Below, piece after piece: positions 40,361-52,274 of a stretch of DNA of 64,000 nt. The notes beneath the pieces were generated by a model. That model ran no database searches and had not been told where the DNA came from. It worked only from the letters and a program-made list of their open reading frames with translations. The stretch covers positions 1,075,191 to 1,139,190 of the forward strand of contig VXAI01000191.1 of NCBI GenBank assembly GCA_013399305.1. The letters run 5' to 3'. The translations under genes were made by a program, and so were the position numbers. This DNA is from Rostratula benghalensis (lineage: Eukaryota > Chordata > Aves > Charadriiformes > Rostratulidae). Each line of letters opens with the position of its first letter. Within the stretch, counting starts at the first letter, position 1.

Positions 40361-43300
40361 GTGGTCCTGGACTGATTTGGTCTCAAATGAATGAGAATAA
40401 TATTTTCTGAGGCTTTTAAACCTTCCTTCGCTCTGTTTCTGTGAAACAGTTAGTCGTTACTATCAGTCACAGGCTTCTGCCAAGCTCTATCAAATTCCTT
40501 TTCCAAAGTCTCACACTCATAACTGCATCATGCTGATTAAAGAATAATTGTCCTCATTAGATAATCAGCCTGGTGAGCCATTTGAAACTCAATCCTGTTA
40601 CTGCGAATGAATTTTTAACTATTTGCCAAGCAACTGGGAATACAAAAACAACTGGAGCAAACCAGAGCATTGACAGAGGTATTAATCTGTCACATACATA
40701 CAGCAGTATAAATGTCTTCAAAGTGCAAAGAATCTTGCAGGAGGCTGGCATGCAGACATACTCTCAGACTGCCTCCTTAGCCTTAGATAGAGATATGGTA
40801 CATCAACAGTTATATCCTTTCAGCCATCCTCTTCTGATCCCTTAATCCTTTCCAATTGAAATGTGGACATTCTCATCATGTATGCAAATCCTTAAGTTTT
40901 CTTATAAATGTGCTTTATTCTTAGTCTCATTAGCATTCATAGCAGTGAGTTTCACTGGTCATTGTTAGGAAAGTATATTATTCTTATTGCTTTAAATATT
41001 CCTGTCAGTGCTATTAAATTTGTACTTGGTTTGTTTTGGGTTGGTTTGGGTTTTTTTACATATAAAATAGCCTGATAGTCTGTTAAGATGTAGGTAAAAT
41101 GCTGCAGTTAGGTATTAACATTGTATAAGTGATGTGCAATATCACATATGCAACCATAGCTAGGACAAATCTGGGAAAATCAGGGACAGGCAAACAGACG
41201 TGAAAAGAAATGAAACACATACTGCGTCGAGGCACTCAGTCTTCAACACAAGCAGATGAGGAACTCCCATAAGAGCAAATTATTCAATAGATCCTGTGTG
41301 TGGATATTTCTTCCTTAGCCCATGAAAAATACTCTAGAGAAAATAAAAAAGCTTATAAACTTTAGAGATTTTTGAGTAGTGTAAATACAGATGTTGTTGA
41401 CAGATGTAAACATTTTTAATTCTTCCTTAAAATACTCTAAGGTGACAACTACTGGAATTTACTATTGCCTTATATTTTCTGGCAAACACAGCACATTTAC
41501 TCCACACATTAAATTTTTGTTGAATATCTTCCTCTTCAGCACAAAAAATCTTGGTACTTTGAAAAAGGCAGTAATTATGCCATTCATAAAAAGTCACAGG
41601 AAGGCATTCAGTGGCTGATGCAACTCCATTATTTATTTTTAACCTCAAGGTTCAAGATATGTGCCTTCCAATTTATTAGAAAAGAACATTCTATTTCCCT
41701 GTCAGATCTAAATTCTTGTATTTTTTTTAGTACAATCGCCTTAGTTATTCTGTCTGGAAATATTATCAGACATGATATTTATGAGGTAGCATTTTATTTC
41801 CTCTTTCACATTTCACTCAGCTTGAAAATAGACTGTAGATTTCACCTTCAGGAGGAAGGTTACATTACTTTCACTTGTTCAGTCAATCAACATAATTCAC
41901 AAAACAGAACCGCTTTCCCACAACAGTGAGCTCCAGAGCACCTTCAATTCCCATTTCACTTCCAAAATTTGCTGACTGCACCACCATCCCCCAAAAGATA
42001 TATTTTGGCTTCAGTGGCTTTCATAGGCAATAAAAGCATTTTGAATATGAAAACTGAAGGCAATTAGTTCCGTTCTGCAATATAGCTAGACAGATTAACC
42101 AATTTAAATCCCTTTGTCATACTGATGCATGTTACTATGATCTGTCAGCAGAAACCATTCTTGAGGCAGCACAATAACCCATCTAAAAGAATGAACTGCA
42201 AAGTGAGTAGTTACCAAAGACTTTGCTGAAACACATTAGTAGTATTAAAAAATTACATTGAAAAATGTATATTAGAATATTGGGTTAGGAACAGACAAAT
42301 CTGAAAAACCAACATTCATTTTAATAGGTAAAAAGTAAAAATTATTAAAGGGAGGACGTAAGGTATTCTTTGCCTAGTATAATACCCTTCCTGCAGATGT
42401 TTGCAGAAGTTGAAATATTGTAACCCATCTTTTTCAGCTGGCACAGCTGCATAGAGGCCGAGTCTGTAAGAAATAAATACAGAAGTGAGTTTGATAAGAC
42501 AGAAATCATCAGCAAAAATTCAGCTGTTGCAAAGGAGAGGTACAATCTGACCTGATCTCAAGCAAAGGTCAGGTACCAGGTGAAAACATAAGTTCTTTGT
42601 TCACCCTCTCAGGAAAATTTAAGGAAGCAATCTAACTTTTTATAAAATTGCATTGTTGTTGTAGCTTGATGGTCCAAGAAAATATGTGAAGCAAATCTAC
42701 TGCAGTTTTCACCTCTTTACCATTACTTCTCAGAACATCTGCAGCAACTGAGGCTAACATTGGAAACCTACCATGATTCACAACACTTTCACAGCTCCTA
42801 CACATATAGGAGACTTTAGTTTTTACTCTTGTTTTCAAAGGACTATACATATGCACTGTGCTTATATAAAAAGTTGAAGGTGGAGGTACACTGGAAAGAT
42901 CCAATTAAGACAGTATCACTGTTGTTATGAATCAGTTTTATACCAAACATGACTGTGATATGGATCACAAATACAGATTACAGTTTTTAAAGAGTGTGTG
43001 GTCCAGAGCTGGCCTTTAGGAAAGTTGTGCATCTGCCACATGGGAAGAAATTTTAGGGTTCCCATGCAGTTCCTCCTAAGGACTAGGGCTGCAGTAGTGG
43101 AAGTTAGCTTCATCTGAAAGGACGTCTGCATAAACTCTGAACATTTATTAAGCTTTGAAGGTTTCTGAATGGCTGATCGAAGGAATTTTCACTATACCTG
43201 ACCTGTACAGCAGAATGAGTGAAGCTCTCATATTCTGATTTCATGAGCATTTGTTGGCAAGTCACAACGATAAAAGATATTCCACTAGCAGTGTCAAAGA

Positions 43301-46300
43301 ACCTCTCATTTTGTTTAGTGGGACTCAACCCAGCAAGCCAGAGCCAAACTTAATTATTTCTTGTTTTGTTAAAGTGAATTCTGCTTATGTGAGTGTTGTC
43401 ATTTTTCTGAGAAATGCAGACTTGGTAAATTATTCCTCCTCTGTATTGCACACTGTCATCTTTTTCATGGCTAAACTACATCTCTATGCACTTTTCTTGC
43501 ACTAAGCCATTAAGCCTGAGAATAACAAACTACATCGCTGTACTCAACAGGGGAAAGCCTACCAAAATGATGGGGATACTGAACCATTCAAGCTTCATCT
43601 GAGAAATGAGGTGTGTGTGTCCTTGGCTTGCCACAACTTTCAGTTTCTTATTTCTCAACTATTGTGTGTGAGCAGGCAAAAAGCAGGAAATTTAACAAAG
43701 GGACTCTGCTAATGATAAATTGTCCACAGCCAGCAACAGAAAGGTTGGGATGGGATCCATCCCCCTCAATGGAGGTGATGGAGTATGTTTAATCACTGAC
43801 ATTTTAAAATTTCTACCTTTAGAAGGATAATAAATGCTAACGATTGTGTCATTGTGGAGGAATTTTGGCTATATTTCTTCTCAACCATGCAGTTGATACT
43901 ACATTATGCAAAAATGTCACGAGGAAGGGTCAATATATAGGACTGAACTAAAATTCCAATATTTTCATTAAAAGCAATATTAACCAGTAGTAATAAGAAC
44001 TTATATCAAACTCTGCTAGAGAAGAGTGCTCATCTGGAAAATGTAAAAGCATAGAAAGCCTATATGCCTGATTGTATCTATTGTTTTATTAAGTATCAGC
44101 CGCAGATGTACATTCCTCTTCATTCGTTTGCATGTTGTGGAACTGACTTTCAGCATTAGCAATGAGCACTGACTAGTTAGAGCAGTCATTCCACTGTGGT
44201 ATTCAAGGGATCCATGGAGATATAAGGTTTCCCAAGAAGCTATTCTTGGGAGCTACCTGCCCTTTTTGATTTTGTTTATGTATACAAATCAGTGACTAAC
44301 AGTATGGGTCCTAACAATGAGTGGGAGAAACAAAACTTTTGGGATGCCCTAGGCAGAGCTGTCACAAGAAAGCAGGAGAGCAGGACAAGGTAACTCAGCA
44401 GTTTCCAAAATCACCCACCCCACCCTTCTCTTACAAAACTCCCACAAGCTAATAGAGTAGGCTGGACAAAGTATCCTTGCCTGTATCGTCATAGCACTCC
44501 CAAGTTCCCAAACCAACAATGGTTCTGGAATTTATTCTGCTCTGCTGATACTTAAATACACTGTTCAATAACAAATGAGGTGGGAGGTAACATCAGTAAA
44601 CAGATAAATAATTCAAATTATAATATGAGCAAATTGAAATATCCACAGAGATGCACAATTATCTGGTTTCACTGTGAGAAATATAGCTGATTTTATATTC
44701 CATATGTTAAAGTAAAAGCTCGGGAAAATGTGGGAAGTTGCTTTTTTTTTTTTTTCAGGATGCTTATTAAAACCATCACTAATTTTTTGAGGGAAACTTA
44801 ATTGATTGTGGAAGCACAGCTTTATGCTCCCCTCCTGTGCATTTTTCACATCTATTCTGTAAAGTTTATTTTCAAAAATGCTTGTAAGTTTTTTGCAAAA
44901 TTGCTCAGTATTAGAAAAACATATCAGGCCAAAATTATGAATAAGAACAAAATCTGGGAAATGAGGCTGTGAAAAAAAGCAGAAATGAGCTGTTCCTTAT
45001 GTAAAACACTTTGTCTTCATTGAATGTCATTTGTTACTATTTCTATTATGCATCGAGGTTTACAAGACTGTTATTTCATGAATATATATTGTCTCTTTTG
45101 ACTTCACATCAGCTCACATAACTGTTATCAATATTGTCATTGAAAATGGGAGGAAATCTTTAGTAATTATTTTTAAAAGACTAGACTTGAAAGAATTTAC
45201 CGTGTCAATTATGAACCAATGCAATTTCATACTCAAGATTTTGATCTATTTTAGCATCCAAACCTCATTAGCTTGCACATGGAAACAAGTTGACAAAGAT
45301 GAGTCCTATCTTCTTTGTGTACTCACATTTTCTAATCTATTCTGAGGATTTTTTCACAAATAAAAATGAGAAAAGCAACGATATTTTACTGAAGCTAATT
45401 TATCTTTGACTGAGTCATAATAATTTCAAATGTTGGCTGTATATTGCCAATTCCTCATTTTCCTTGATATGCACAAAAACCTCCCTGCTCTGTTGCAGAG
45501 TATTACAATTCAAATGTACTGCCTTATAATTATCTTGGGACTAATTATATGAACTCTGTTATTCCCAGTGAACCAGTGGGACTCCAACAATACCACCATT
45601 TCTCTAGTCCTTGTTCTTAAAAATAACTGCTGAATATTCTATTAAATATATTTCCCTATGTATTTCTGAAAATACCTGACACTTAATGAACTACTTTTGA
45701 CAGTTCCTTCCTGCATTATAGTAACTCCTCATAGAATTTTAAGAGAAATAAGGTCATTCCTTGCAACTGGACGATGCACTTCATTTGATGTTTGTAGTGA
45801 TGGACTTATAACTTTGCTTTGCATTCACTTTCCTTTATCATGACCCCTCCCACCTCTTTTTAGCTTTCTAAGAATTGTTATACAAACTGTTCTGCTACTA
45901 TTTTAACATGTGTCTATATATATAAAAATATATACACACAGAGTGAGTGAGAGAGAAGATCACAGAAAAATATCTTATTAAGCATTTCAGCCTTCTCCCT
46001 GGCGTCTGTTATTTGCATTCTTTCTTTGGAAGGATAATATGTTCATCTAGCAGAATATGATTGATTAACTGAGCAGAAGGGGTTTTGCGTGTGTCAGTAC
46101 TTGGAAATGCCATAGTCTTTGTCTATTCTCCTGCCAGTCTCTTCTCTCACATGGTTTAGCACAAAATGCCTATCTTTGTAGGGCCCTGCCAGCTTTTCCC
46201 TACTTTCACCATTAAAATTTTGGAAGATTACCTTTCATTTCATGCAAACAGGATTGGTCTTATAACCTAAGGGAAAAAGATGCATATGTAAAATTTCTCT

Positions 46301-48809
46301 TTATGAGAGGTTTTAATATATTCTTTCATACAGTTAGGATTTACTGAACAACTGAGTTGAAGATGAGGCTGTTTTATTCATCAACGGAACCAGCACAGCA
46401 CAAGTAGCAACAGTGAAAACTTGCTCAACTAAACCAGGAACATCGATCATTTTCTGCCTAAAGATTTCCTTTCTTCAAGTTTTCTTCAATTGTTTTATTC
46501 TGGTCCTATGAGAAAATTGCTTCTAGTTGTTACTCAGTTCTACTTGGATAATATCTTCAGAATAATAGACTTGAAAACAAAGTGCAAATATAAATGGATT
46601 ATGAGTGTTATTTTCCATGTGATAAAATGTCACAATTGTTCCTGTATGGATGTGTGTGTAATCCGACTTTATTTTGTTCCTTCACTGAATATGCTGGCAT
46701 TACTACTTATTTCTCTTCTCAGATTTCAATTTAGATAATCTCCTGCTATTAATACAATTATGCCTAAACTAAAAACTAATATTAGTTATCCGTTATTGTT
46801 TCCACACTGTTAGAGATAGTTTGTTTTCACCTAATATCTGGAGTAAAATATGGCCTTTTCAATTAAAAAAAATAAATAGATAATTCCTATTTGCTGTTAG
46901 GAAATCCACTTTAAAATCTTTCTTGTCTTAATAAGTAAATGAAGAAGATGTAAAAATTTTTAACTCCTATATTTCTTAGTCATATATCTGGGAAATCTTT
47001 TATGATGGTTATAGTTCCCTTGGGAAAATGATAGAAACTGAGAAGGAAGTCTTATTTCACACATTTTAGGCTGTGAACTGTATCTTCTGCAGCTATATGG
47101 GCATAGATTGCCAGAATTGCAAACTTTTCATATCACAATTTTATAAATTTAACTCATTTTTACATACACATACACATTTTGTAATACTATGCCACTCTTG
47201 TTTGGTAAATTAGAGTGGAATTCACTTCACCTAATTAAAGACAAGATAAATGTCCAATTACCATTGAGGCTCCCACTAAAGTCAGAGAAGAAACAAAGGA
47301 TATGCCAGAGGACGATTCATCCCATCTATCTTGGTCATCTATCTGAAGAATTGCCTTTGAATGTGCTTATCACTCTTCACTGATCTGCTAGATCACTTAT
47401 TATACAGTATGTCTTTTAGATCACTGAGATTAGGTGAAATGAGTTTCACCTTCACTCAACATGGCAGAAGGACAAGTGAATATTTCTGTGCTTATGTTTT
47501 GAAACCTCAACCCTTCCCTCAGTCTCTGCAGTTAAGATTTGTTATAATTGATGAATAGTCATGGATGAAAACTCAAGCCAGTGAAATATGTCACATATAA
47601 TTCTTTCTGTGGATTTTGTGACGTTTGGGCTTTTTGTGTTCAGGCTCTGTCAATATTTGCTGCAGCTTCCTGAATGCTCATGGAAACCAAGCAGTAATGG
47701 CCTGTTTTATATGGATAGAACATTATTATTATTATTCAAAGGTATCATATTCCCAAAGTATCTACAGCAATCAACTGACAGAGAATTGAATGGGGTGGAT
47801 CTGGCCCTTCATAATTTGGAGCCTTTTTGCATTTAAATTTTTCAACACTTTAAAAAACCCCGACCTTAAATATTGAGTCATTTATGTACCTAGTACAAAA
47901 TATTTTCAGGCTGAATAAATCTTACTAGACCAGAAAAGGAGTGGAAAATTCCTTGATTTGGTTCCCCTTCCATTTCTTTCTGATTCCAAGTGGAGCTTTT
48001 GATGTAGTCTCTCATTTAAAGGTGGATTCACCTTCCCATTAGCTTAGGTGGGAGGTGGTGGTGTGGAGATACACCCAGCCATAGAGCAGAAATGATCCCA
48101 TATCATCATGGATCAACTGTAACTAAGCAACAGCTTACATTCCTGCTGCCAAATAGTTTTGTGGATTGGTGTGCTATTGAGCCTTAAAGGAAAAGAAAAT
48201 GAATGCAAACAGAGCCACTCTCACAAAAATGGCAAATAATTTCAAACAAAAACATGTATTAACTGTCCAAAATTTTGTTGGATTTTACAAGGAAGTTAAG
48301 GATACATTTTTTTTTAATGGAAAACCTTGTAGATTGCTGTACATTTTGAATAACATGTTTGACACAAAAGAATGTCTCTATAAGTGAGTTAAAAAAATCT
48401 CTTGTGTTAAAAATTCATGTAACTAAAAAAAAATAGCATTACCCAGTGTTCAAAGTGTAAATCCTTTTTTATTCCTTTTATTACTACTCTGCTAATCAGC
48501 CACAGTTAGCACAAACTACATTTTTCAGTTCTTTAAGGAGATCCAGCCATGATAAAGAGGGTAGGATTGAACGTTCACAGCTTACTGAACTTTTATCATG
48601 AAAACATCTCAATGAGGAGCCAGGACAATTTGCACAAGGCACTTAGCAGGTGTCTAACAAGAAACAGAGTAGGCAAAGCATAAATCATTGACCATACAAG
48701 CAATGCTGCTATTAACAGAGACTTCTGTGAGGAATCTGGATTGGTACCAAATGCCAAAGTGTGGGTCTTGGGTTTTTTTTTTTGAGAAAATATCTTTCTA
48801 TTAGTGTCT
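40361..48809. other. unique noncoding DNA, part possibly conserved
   Basis: No gene is recognised. The part at about 40520-40860 stands out: it is open for 90 codons on the plus strand and is dense in homeodomain-like ATTA/TAAT sites (see findings). A simple TA/CA/GA patch lies at 45910-45956. Remaining open frames (up to 103 codons) have no family signature. Confidence 0.5.
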
Positions 48810-49100
48810 TCCAACAACCAATTCCTGATTCTGTGATATTTGATATCTGTATCAGTGACTTGGATTAGAGGAAAAAACACTTGGAAAAACACTTTTGGTT
48901 AAAAGTTGGAGATGACACATAGGTTGAGACTGTAATAAGCAAATAAAATGATGGATTACAAAGACGCAGAACATTGGAATCAGCAACTAAAGTGGACGTT
49001 TTATTTAATATAGGCCAATATCGTGTTTAATTGGTCATCTGTAAAAGCATTTGAAAGGATGGAAAACTAGTCTGGAAAGAAAGATCTTAGAGAATTACTT
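48810..49100 (+). mobile_element. ancient CR1-like LINE fragment with reverse-transcriptase box
   Basis: In the plus frame beginning at 48839 the translation reads F-D-I-C-I-S-D-L-D (48839-48865). After a stop and a diverged stretch it reads V-G-D-D-T (48905-48919). CR1-clade reverse transcriptases have F-x-I-x-I-N-D-L-D followed by F-A-D-D-T, the catalytic aspartate pair, at this spacing. Further on, L-F-N-I-G-Q-Y-R-V near 49000 resembles the family's F-N-x-x-K-C segment. TAG stops at 48866 and 48920 and frame loss show that it is dead. Clade assignment (CR1 rather than another LINE) is inference. Confidence 0.5.
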
Positions 49101-50458
49101 AAAAGTCCAAGGAACCTACATATGCATATAGTCAGTCAGGCCAACATTTTTGACTGAAAGAGGCAATGAGCTCCATGTTAAGCATAGGCATTTTGCTTGA
49201 TGTGGGTGCCACTGAGAAAAATAGTTGTACTCATTTCATAGACAGTGCAAATTAGAATTTAGTTTAAAAGAGACTAGTGGGGATGAGATGCCAATGTCTT
49301 AAAGTAGAAGAATCAGACCTGTCTGAGTTCTCATTGGCAAATAGTGAATCTGCAGAATAATATAGCTACTGCTGGGCACAAAATGTCCACACTGCAGATG
49401 AATGAAAGTTTTATCTGATACTTCCTCTAGTCTGGTTGTGTTGTTTACATGCTTATGAGAAGATCACATTGAATAGTCTCCTGAAGCACGTACTCATCCA
49501 GATTTGGGTTCATCTAAAGTCTAGTCTGTGTAATTCAGGGCTGTACCATGAGGAGAAGGTAAGAGTTGTAAATGAGGATGGTAGGAGATTTCATGTGAAA
49601 CAGCATTTCATCTCATCTAAACCACATGCAGTGTATTTAAAGAAAAAAACATGAAATTGTTTGATGTCCCTGTAAGTAGCTGCTTGTGGATGGGTCATTT
49701 GAAAGCAGAAGTTTCCATTGTATAACTCACCAGGGTAATATATCCAGTGGCAGGAATTCAAACTAGATAGGTTTAATACTGAAACAACTAGATAGTTTTA
49801 AGATAGAAAGAACATGTCCATGTTACCTGTGAGTACAAATGACATGCACATCAGTTTTTAATAACTTCTACAGTGGATTCTCTACCACTTAAAACATTTT
49901 AATCAGGTCTTTCTTTAAAGATATGAGTTTGAGTTTGTGACTGAAGACTTATTTCTGCAAATGCAGCACATAGGAACAATGGCAAGTTGGGCAACGCTAA
50001 TAACCAAGGCAGTCGCAGAAGGGTGATGAGTGGACCCACTGGACAAGACCAATGTACAGACATTTGTATGTGGACTTTTTGGGAATACAAGCTCACTTTC
50101 ACTGCTGGCTGGACATGGGAGCATGGAGCCTCGTGTCTATAGGCTGCCAGATTCAGCAGGCCCTAACAGTATGCATTAGCATATTTTAACAAAATGGATA
50201 CAAGGTGAAAAATCAGAAAGTTGCAGTGTTGTCTTTGACCCATAATTTATGGATATACAAAGAGAGTAATCTTATTAATATTTTCTGTCCAGCTCAGGCT
50301 TGATGCCACAGACTTCAGTACAAGAAAATACCAATCTCCAGCTGGTCAGAAATGAACATGGGAATTAACATACATAGATTAGAATTTCCAAGAGAGCTCA
50401 GTGTGATGTGACCTGGTGATGTTTATGCAATGAAATACTCTAAAAAATCTATTAGACC
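49101..50458. other. noncoding DNA, left part may continue the LINE fossil
   Basis: The decayed LINE upstream may continue to about 49200, but I cannot align it further by eye. The rest is unique AT-rich sequence without recognised genes. Confidence 0.45.
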
Positions 50459-50613
50459 CCTTCCTTCCTTCCTTCCTTCCTTCCTTCCTTCCTTCCTTCC
50501 TTCCTTCCTTCCTTCCTTNTTCCTTCCTTCCTTCCTTCCTTCCTTCCTTCCTTCCTTCCTTCCTTCCTTCCTTCCTTCCTTCCTTCCTTCCTTCCTTCCT
50601 TCCTTCCTTCCTT
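50459..50613 (+). repeat. (CCTT)38 tetranucleotide microsatellite with one N
   Basis: Fifteen perfect CCTT units (50459-50518) are followed by N-T-T (50519-50521) and 23 perfect units (50522-50613). The N sits exactly where the repeat loses one base of phase, so the assembly is unsure here and the true length may differ. The tract is pure polypyrimidine on this strand. The long Lys-Glu-Gly-Arg and Pro-Ser-Phe-Leu frames through it are artefacts of the repeat, not genes. Confidence 0.98.
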
Positions 50614-51653
50614 CTCTCCTCTTCTTGGCAATAACCAAATAACAAACACATAAGAGCATTATAGTTTGCTTGGAGAAGGATCATTTCTTACCACAAACTT
50701 TCAGCTTGTACTTCTCTTTTTTTCCTATTGTGTTCAGCACACACTCTTATTATTTATAGGTAATTTATGCTACTTAGTGTAACAAAACTAGTTGTGACTA
50801 CAACTAATTTCTCACAAAGGGCTCAAAACATGGGGGGTTTTTGTTTATCTCCAAATTCCCCATGAACATAATGTATCATTTTGTTAAAAAACAGTGAAAG
50901 ATGTGTTTGGTTTTTTAATTTTTCAAAAATCCAATGAAGTGAATAAAAATGTTATGCAGTTGTGAAAAACAATAAATAGTTTTCAGGACTCAAAATGCTC
51001 AGCTTTCAAAATTAACCCACCACTACATTTTTAAAAATAAAAAACCCTGAAAACCCAGACATTTATGTAAACTTTTTTACTGAGCTTTATATCCTAAAAA
51101 TGCTTTGGGTGTTTTTTTCAGGTAGGTTCAAAGATCATTTAATCAATATCTTGATGGAATCTTTCCAACATTCTGTTACATCGACTAGTCATATCCCATA
51201 ATGCTCAATGTATTTGTAGTGCCATCTTAGATACAAAATTACAAGTTTGGCTTATTATTTTTGTACTTCCTTTGCAGTCTTGTAGTTTATTTTCTGAATC
51301 AGAAAGTTTGAGAAAGCACCTGACTGTTTTTACATATATCATCATGGAGTAAAAAACTAGGGAGTAACAGACAGGAGATAGCCTGAGCAAACAAAACCAG
51401 AGAAATGCAATTAGAAAAATTGAAATTAAAATCTTTCCAGCATACAGCATCAAATGTATCTACAGTCATGTACATTAGCATGATGAACTTGACAGCGAAG
51501 AAGAGTTCTGTATCCTGGCCAAACTAAACAAGACAAATAATAGATTTGTTAATCTGATTAGTGGTTTTCATATCAATTTAAAGGAATATTGGGGAACTTC
51601 CAGAAATCTAACATCTTATCCTGTTTTATTCTGACTTCTGTAGTTGTTTATGT
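50614..51653. other. unique noncoding DNA
   Basis: AT-rich sequence between the tetranucleotide array and the direct-repeat-bracketed segment. No gene or repeat is recognised. Confidence 0.55.
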
Positions 51654-52274
51654 TGCTGAATTATTTATCTGAATAGAGAGCTACTGTAGGTTGGAATTGT
51701 GCTGACTGTAAGGTAGAGTGATTGCTTGTCAGAGTTGTTGTTGGTACAGTAGCACATCTCAGTTACTACTGCCATGAGGTTGGTTTTCACATTCTTTTGA
51801 GTACTTGGAATTTTCCTCAAGAGAAGAAAGTGGGACATTATCACAGCTTCTATTCTTGCATCTGGCACTATTACTACTGAAGCATTTCCATCAAGTTTCA
51901 TCCAAAAATAGCAGATAAAAAAGAAAGATGTTCCAATGGCTCTAGGTGACATTTTTTTGTCTGATAGTTTAGGACAGAGAGTCTGAGCCTGCAGTCCAAC
52001 ACCTGCGCACAATCCACTGAAGCAGCAGATGTCACCTCTTGTCTTGCCCCAACAACCTTCTTTGTGGATACAACACAGAAATGGTTGTGAAATATGGCCC
52101 AGAGGAGATGCCTTAAGAACAGCAGTATCTATGCCTCCCTGGTGGCCTTTCCCTGCCACATCCTACACAAACATGAAATGAATGTATCAGACTGGCTGTG
52201 GGAAGGAAATCTGTCCATTCTGCACACCAGATTTTCTTAGCATTAGTGGAATGCTGAATTATTTATCTGAATAG
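51654..52274. other. 575-bp segment bracketed by exact 23-bp direct repeats
   Basis: The 23-mer at 51654-51676 (begins TGCTGAATTA, ends CTGAATAG) recurs without mismatch at 52252-52274. Sequence diverges immediately on both sides of each copy. The 575 bp between them (51677-52251) look like an insertion with a target-site duplication, or a repair event. No terminal inverted repeats, TG...CA ends or poly(A) tail are visible. The duplication is longer than the 4-6 bp of retroviral LTRs and the 2-8 bp of most DNA transposons, and CR1 usually makes none. The origin is unknown. The repeat itself is certain; its meaning is not. Confidence 0.75.
51665..52159 (-). other. unrecognised 164-codon open frame, coding status doubtful
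   Basis: This is the longest open frame in the window. It lies inside the repeat-bracketed segment, and its TAA stop falls in the left 23-bp copy. It opens with GTG at 52159, two codons after an in-frame TAG. The first ATG is at about residue 70, so a conventional protein would have only about 95 residues. The translation is Cys-rich in its first half and has no motif, signal peptide or repeat that I recognise. The TAG just upstream ends a T-rich stretch and could act as a splice acceptor AG, so a terminal exon is conceivable. A chance frame, or a relic brought in with the insert, is more likely. Confidence 0.2.

Noticed and set aside
48596..48892. Minus-strand 98-codon open frame
   Set aside because: It overlaps the antisense side of the LINE fossil and has no signature of its own.
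50379..50684. Long Lys-Glu-Gly-Arg and Pro-Ser-Phe-Leu open frames
   Set aside because: They are translations of the CCTT microsatellite, which has no stop in most frames. They are not genes.
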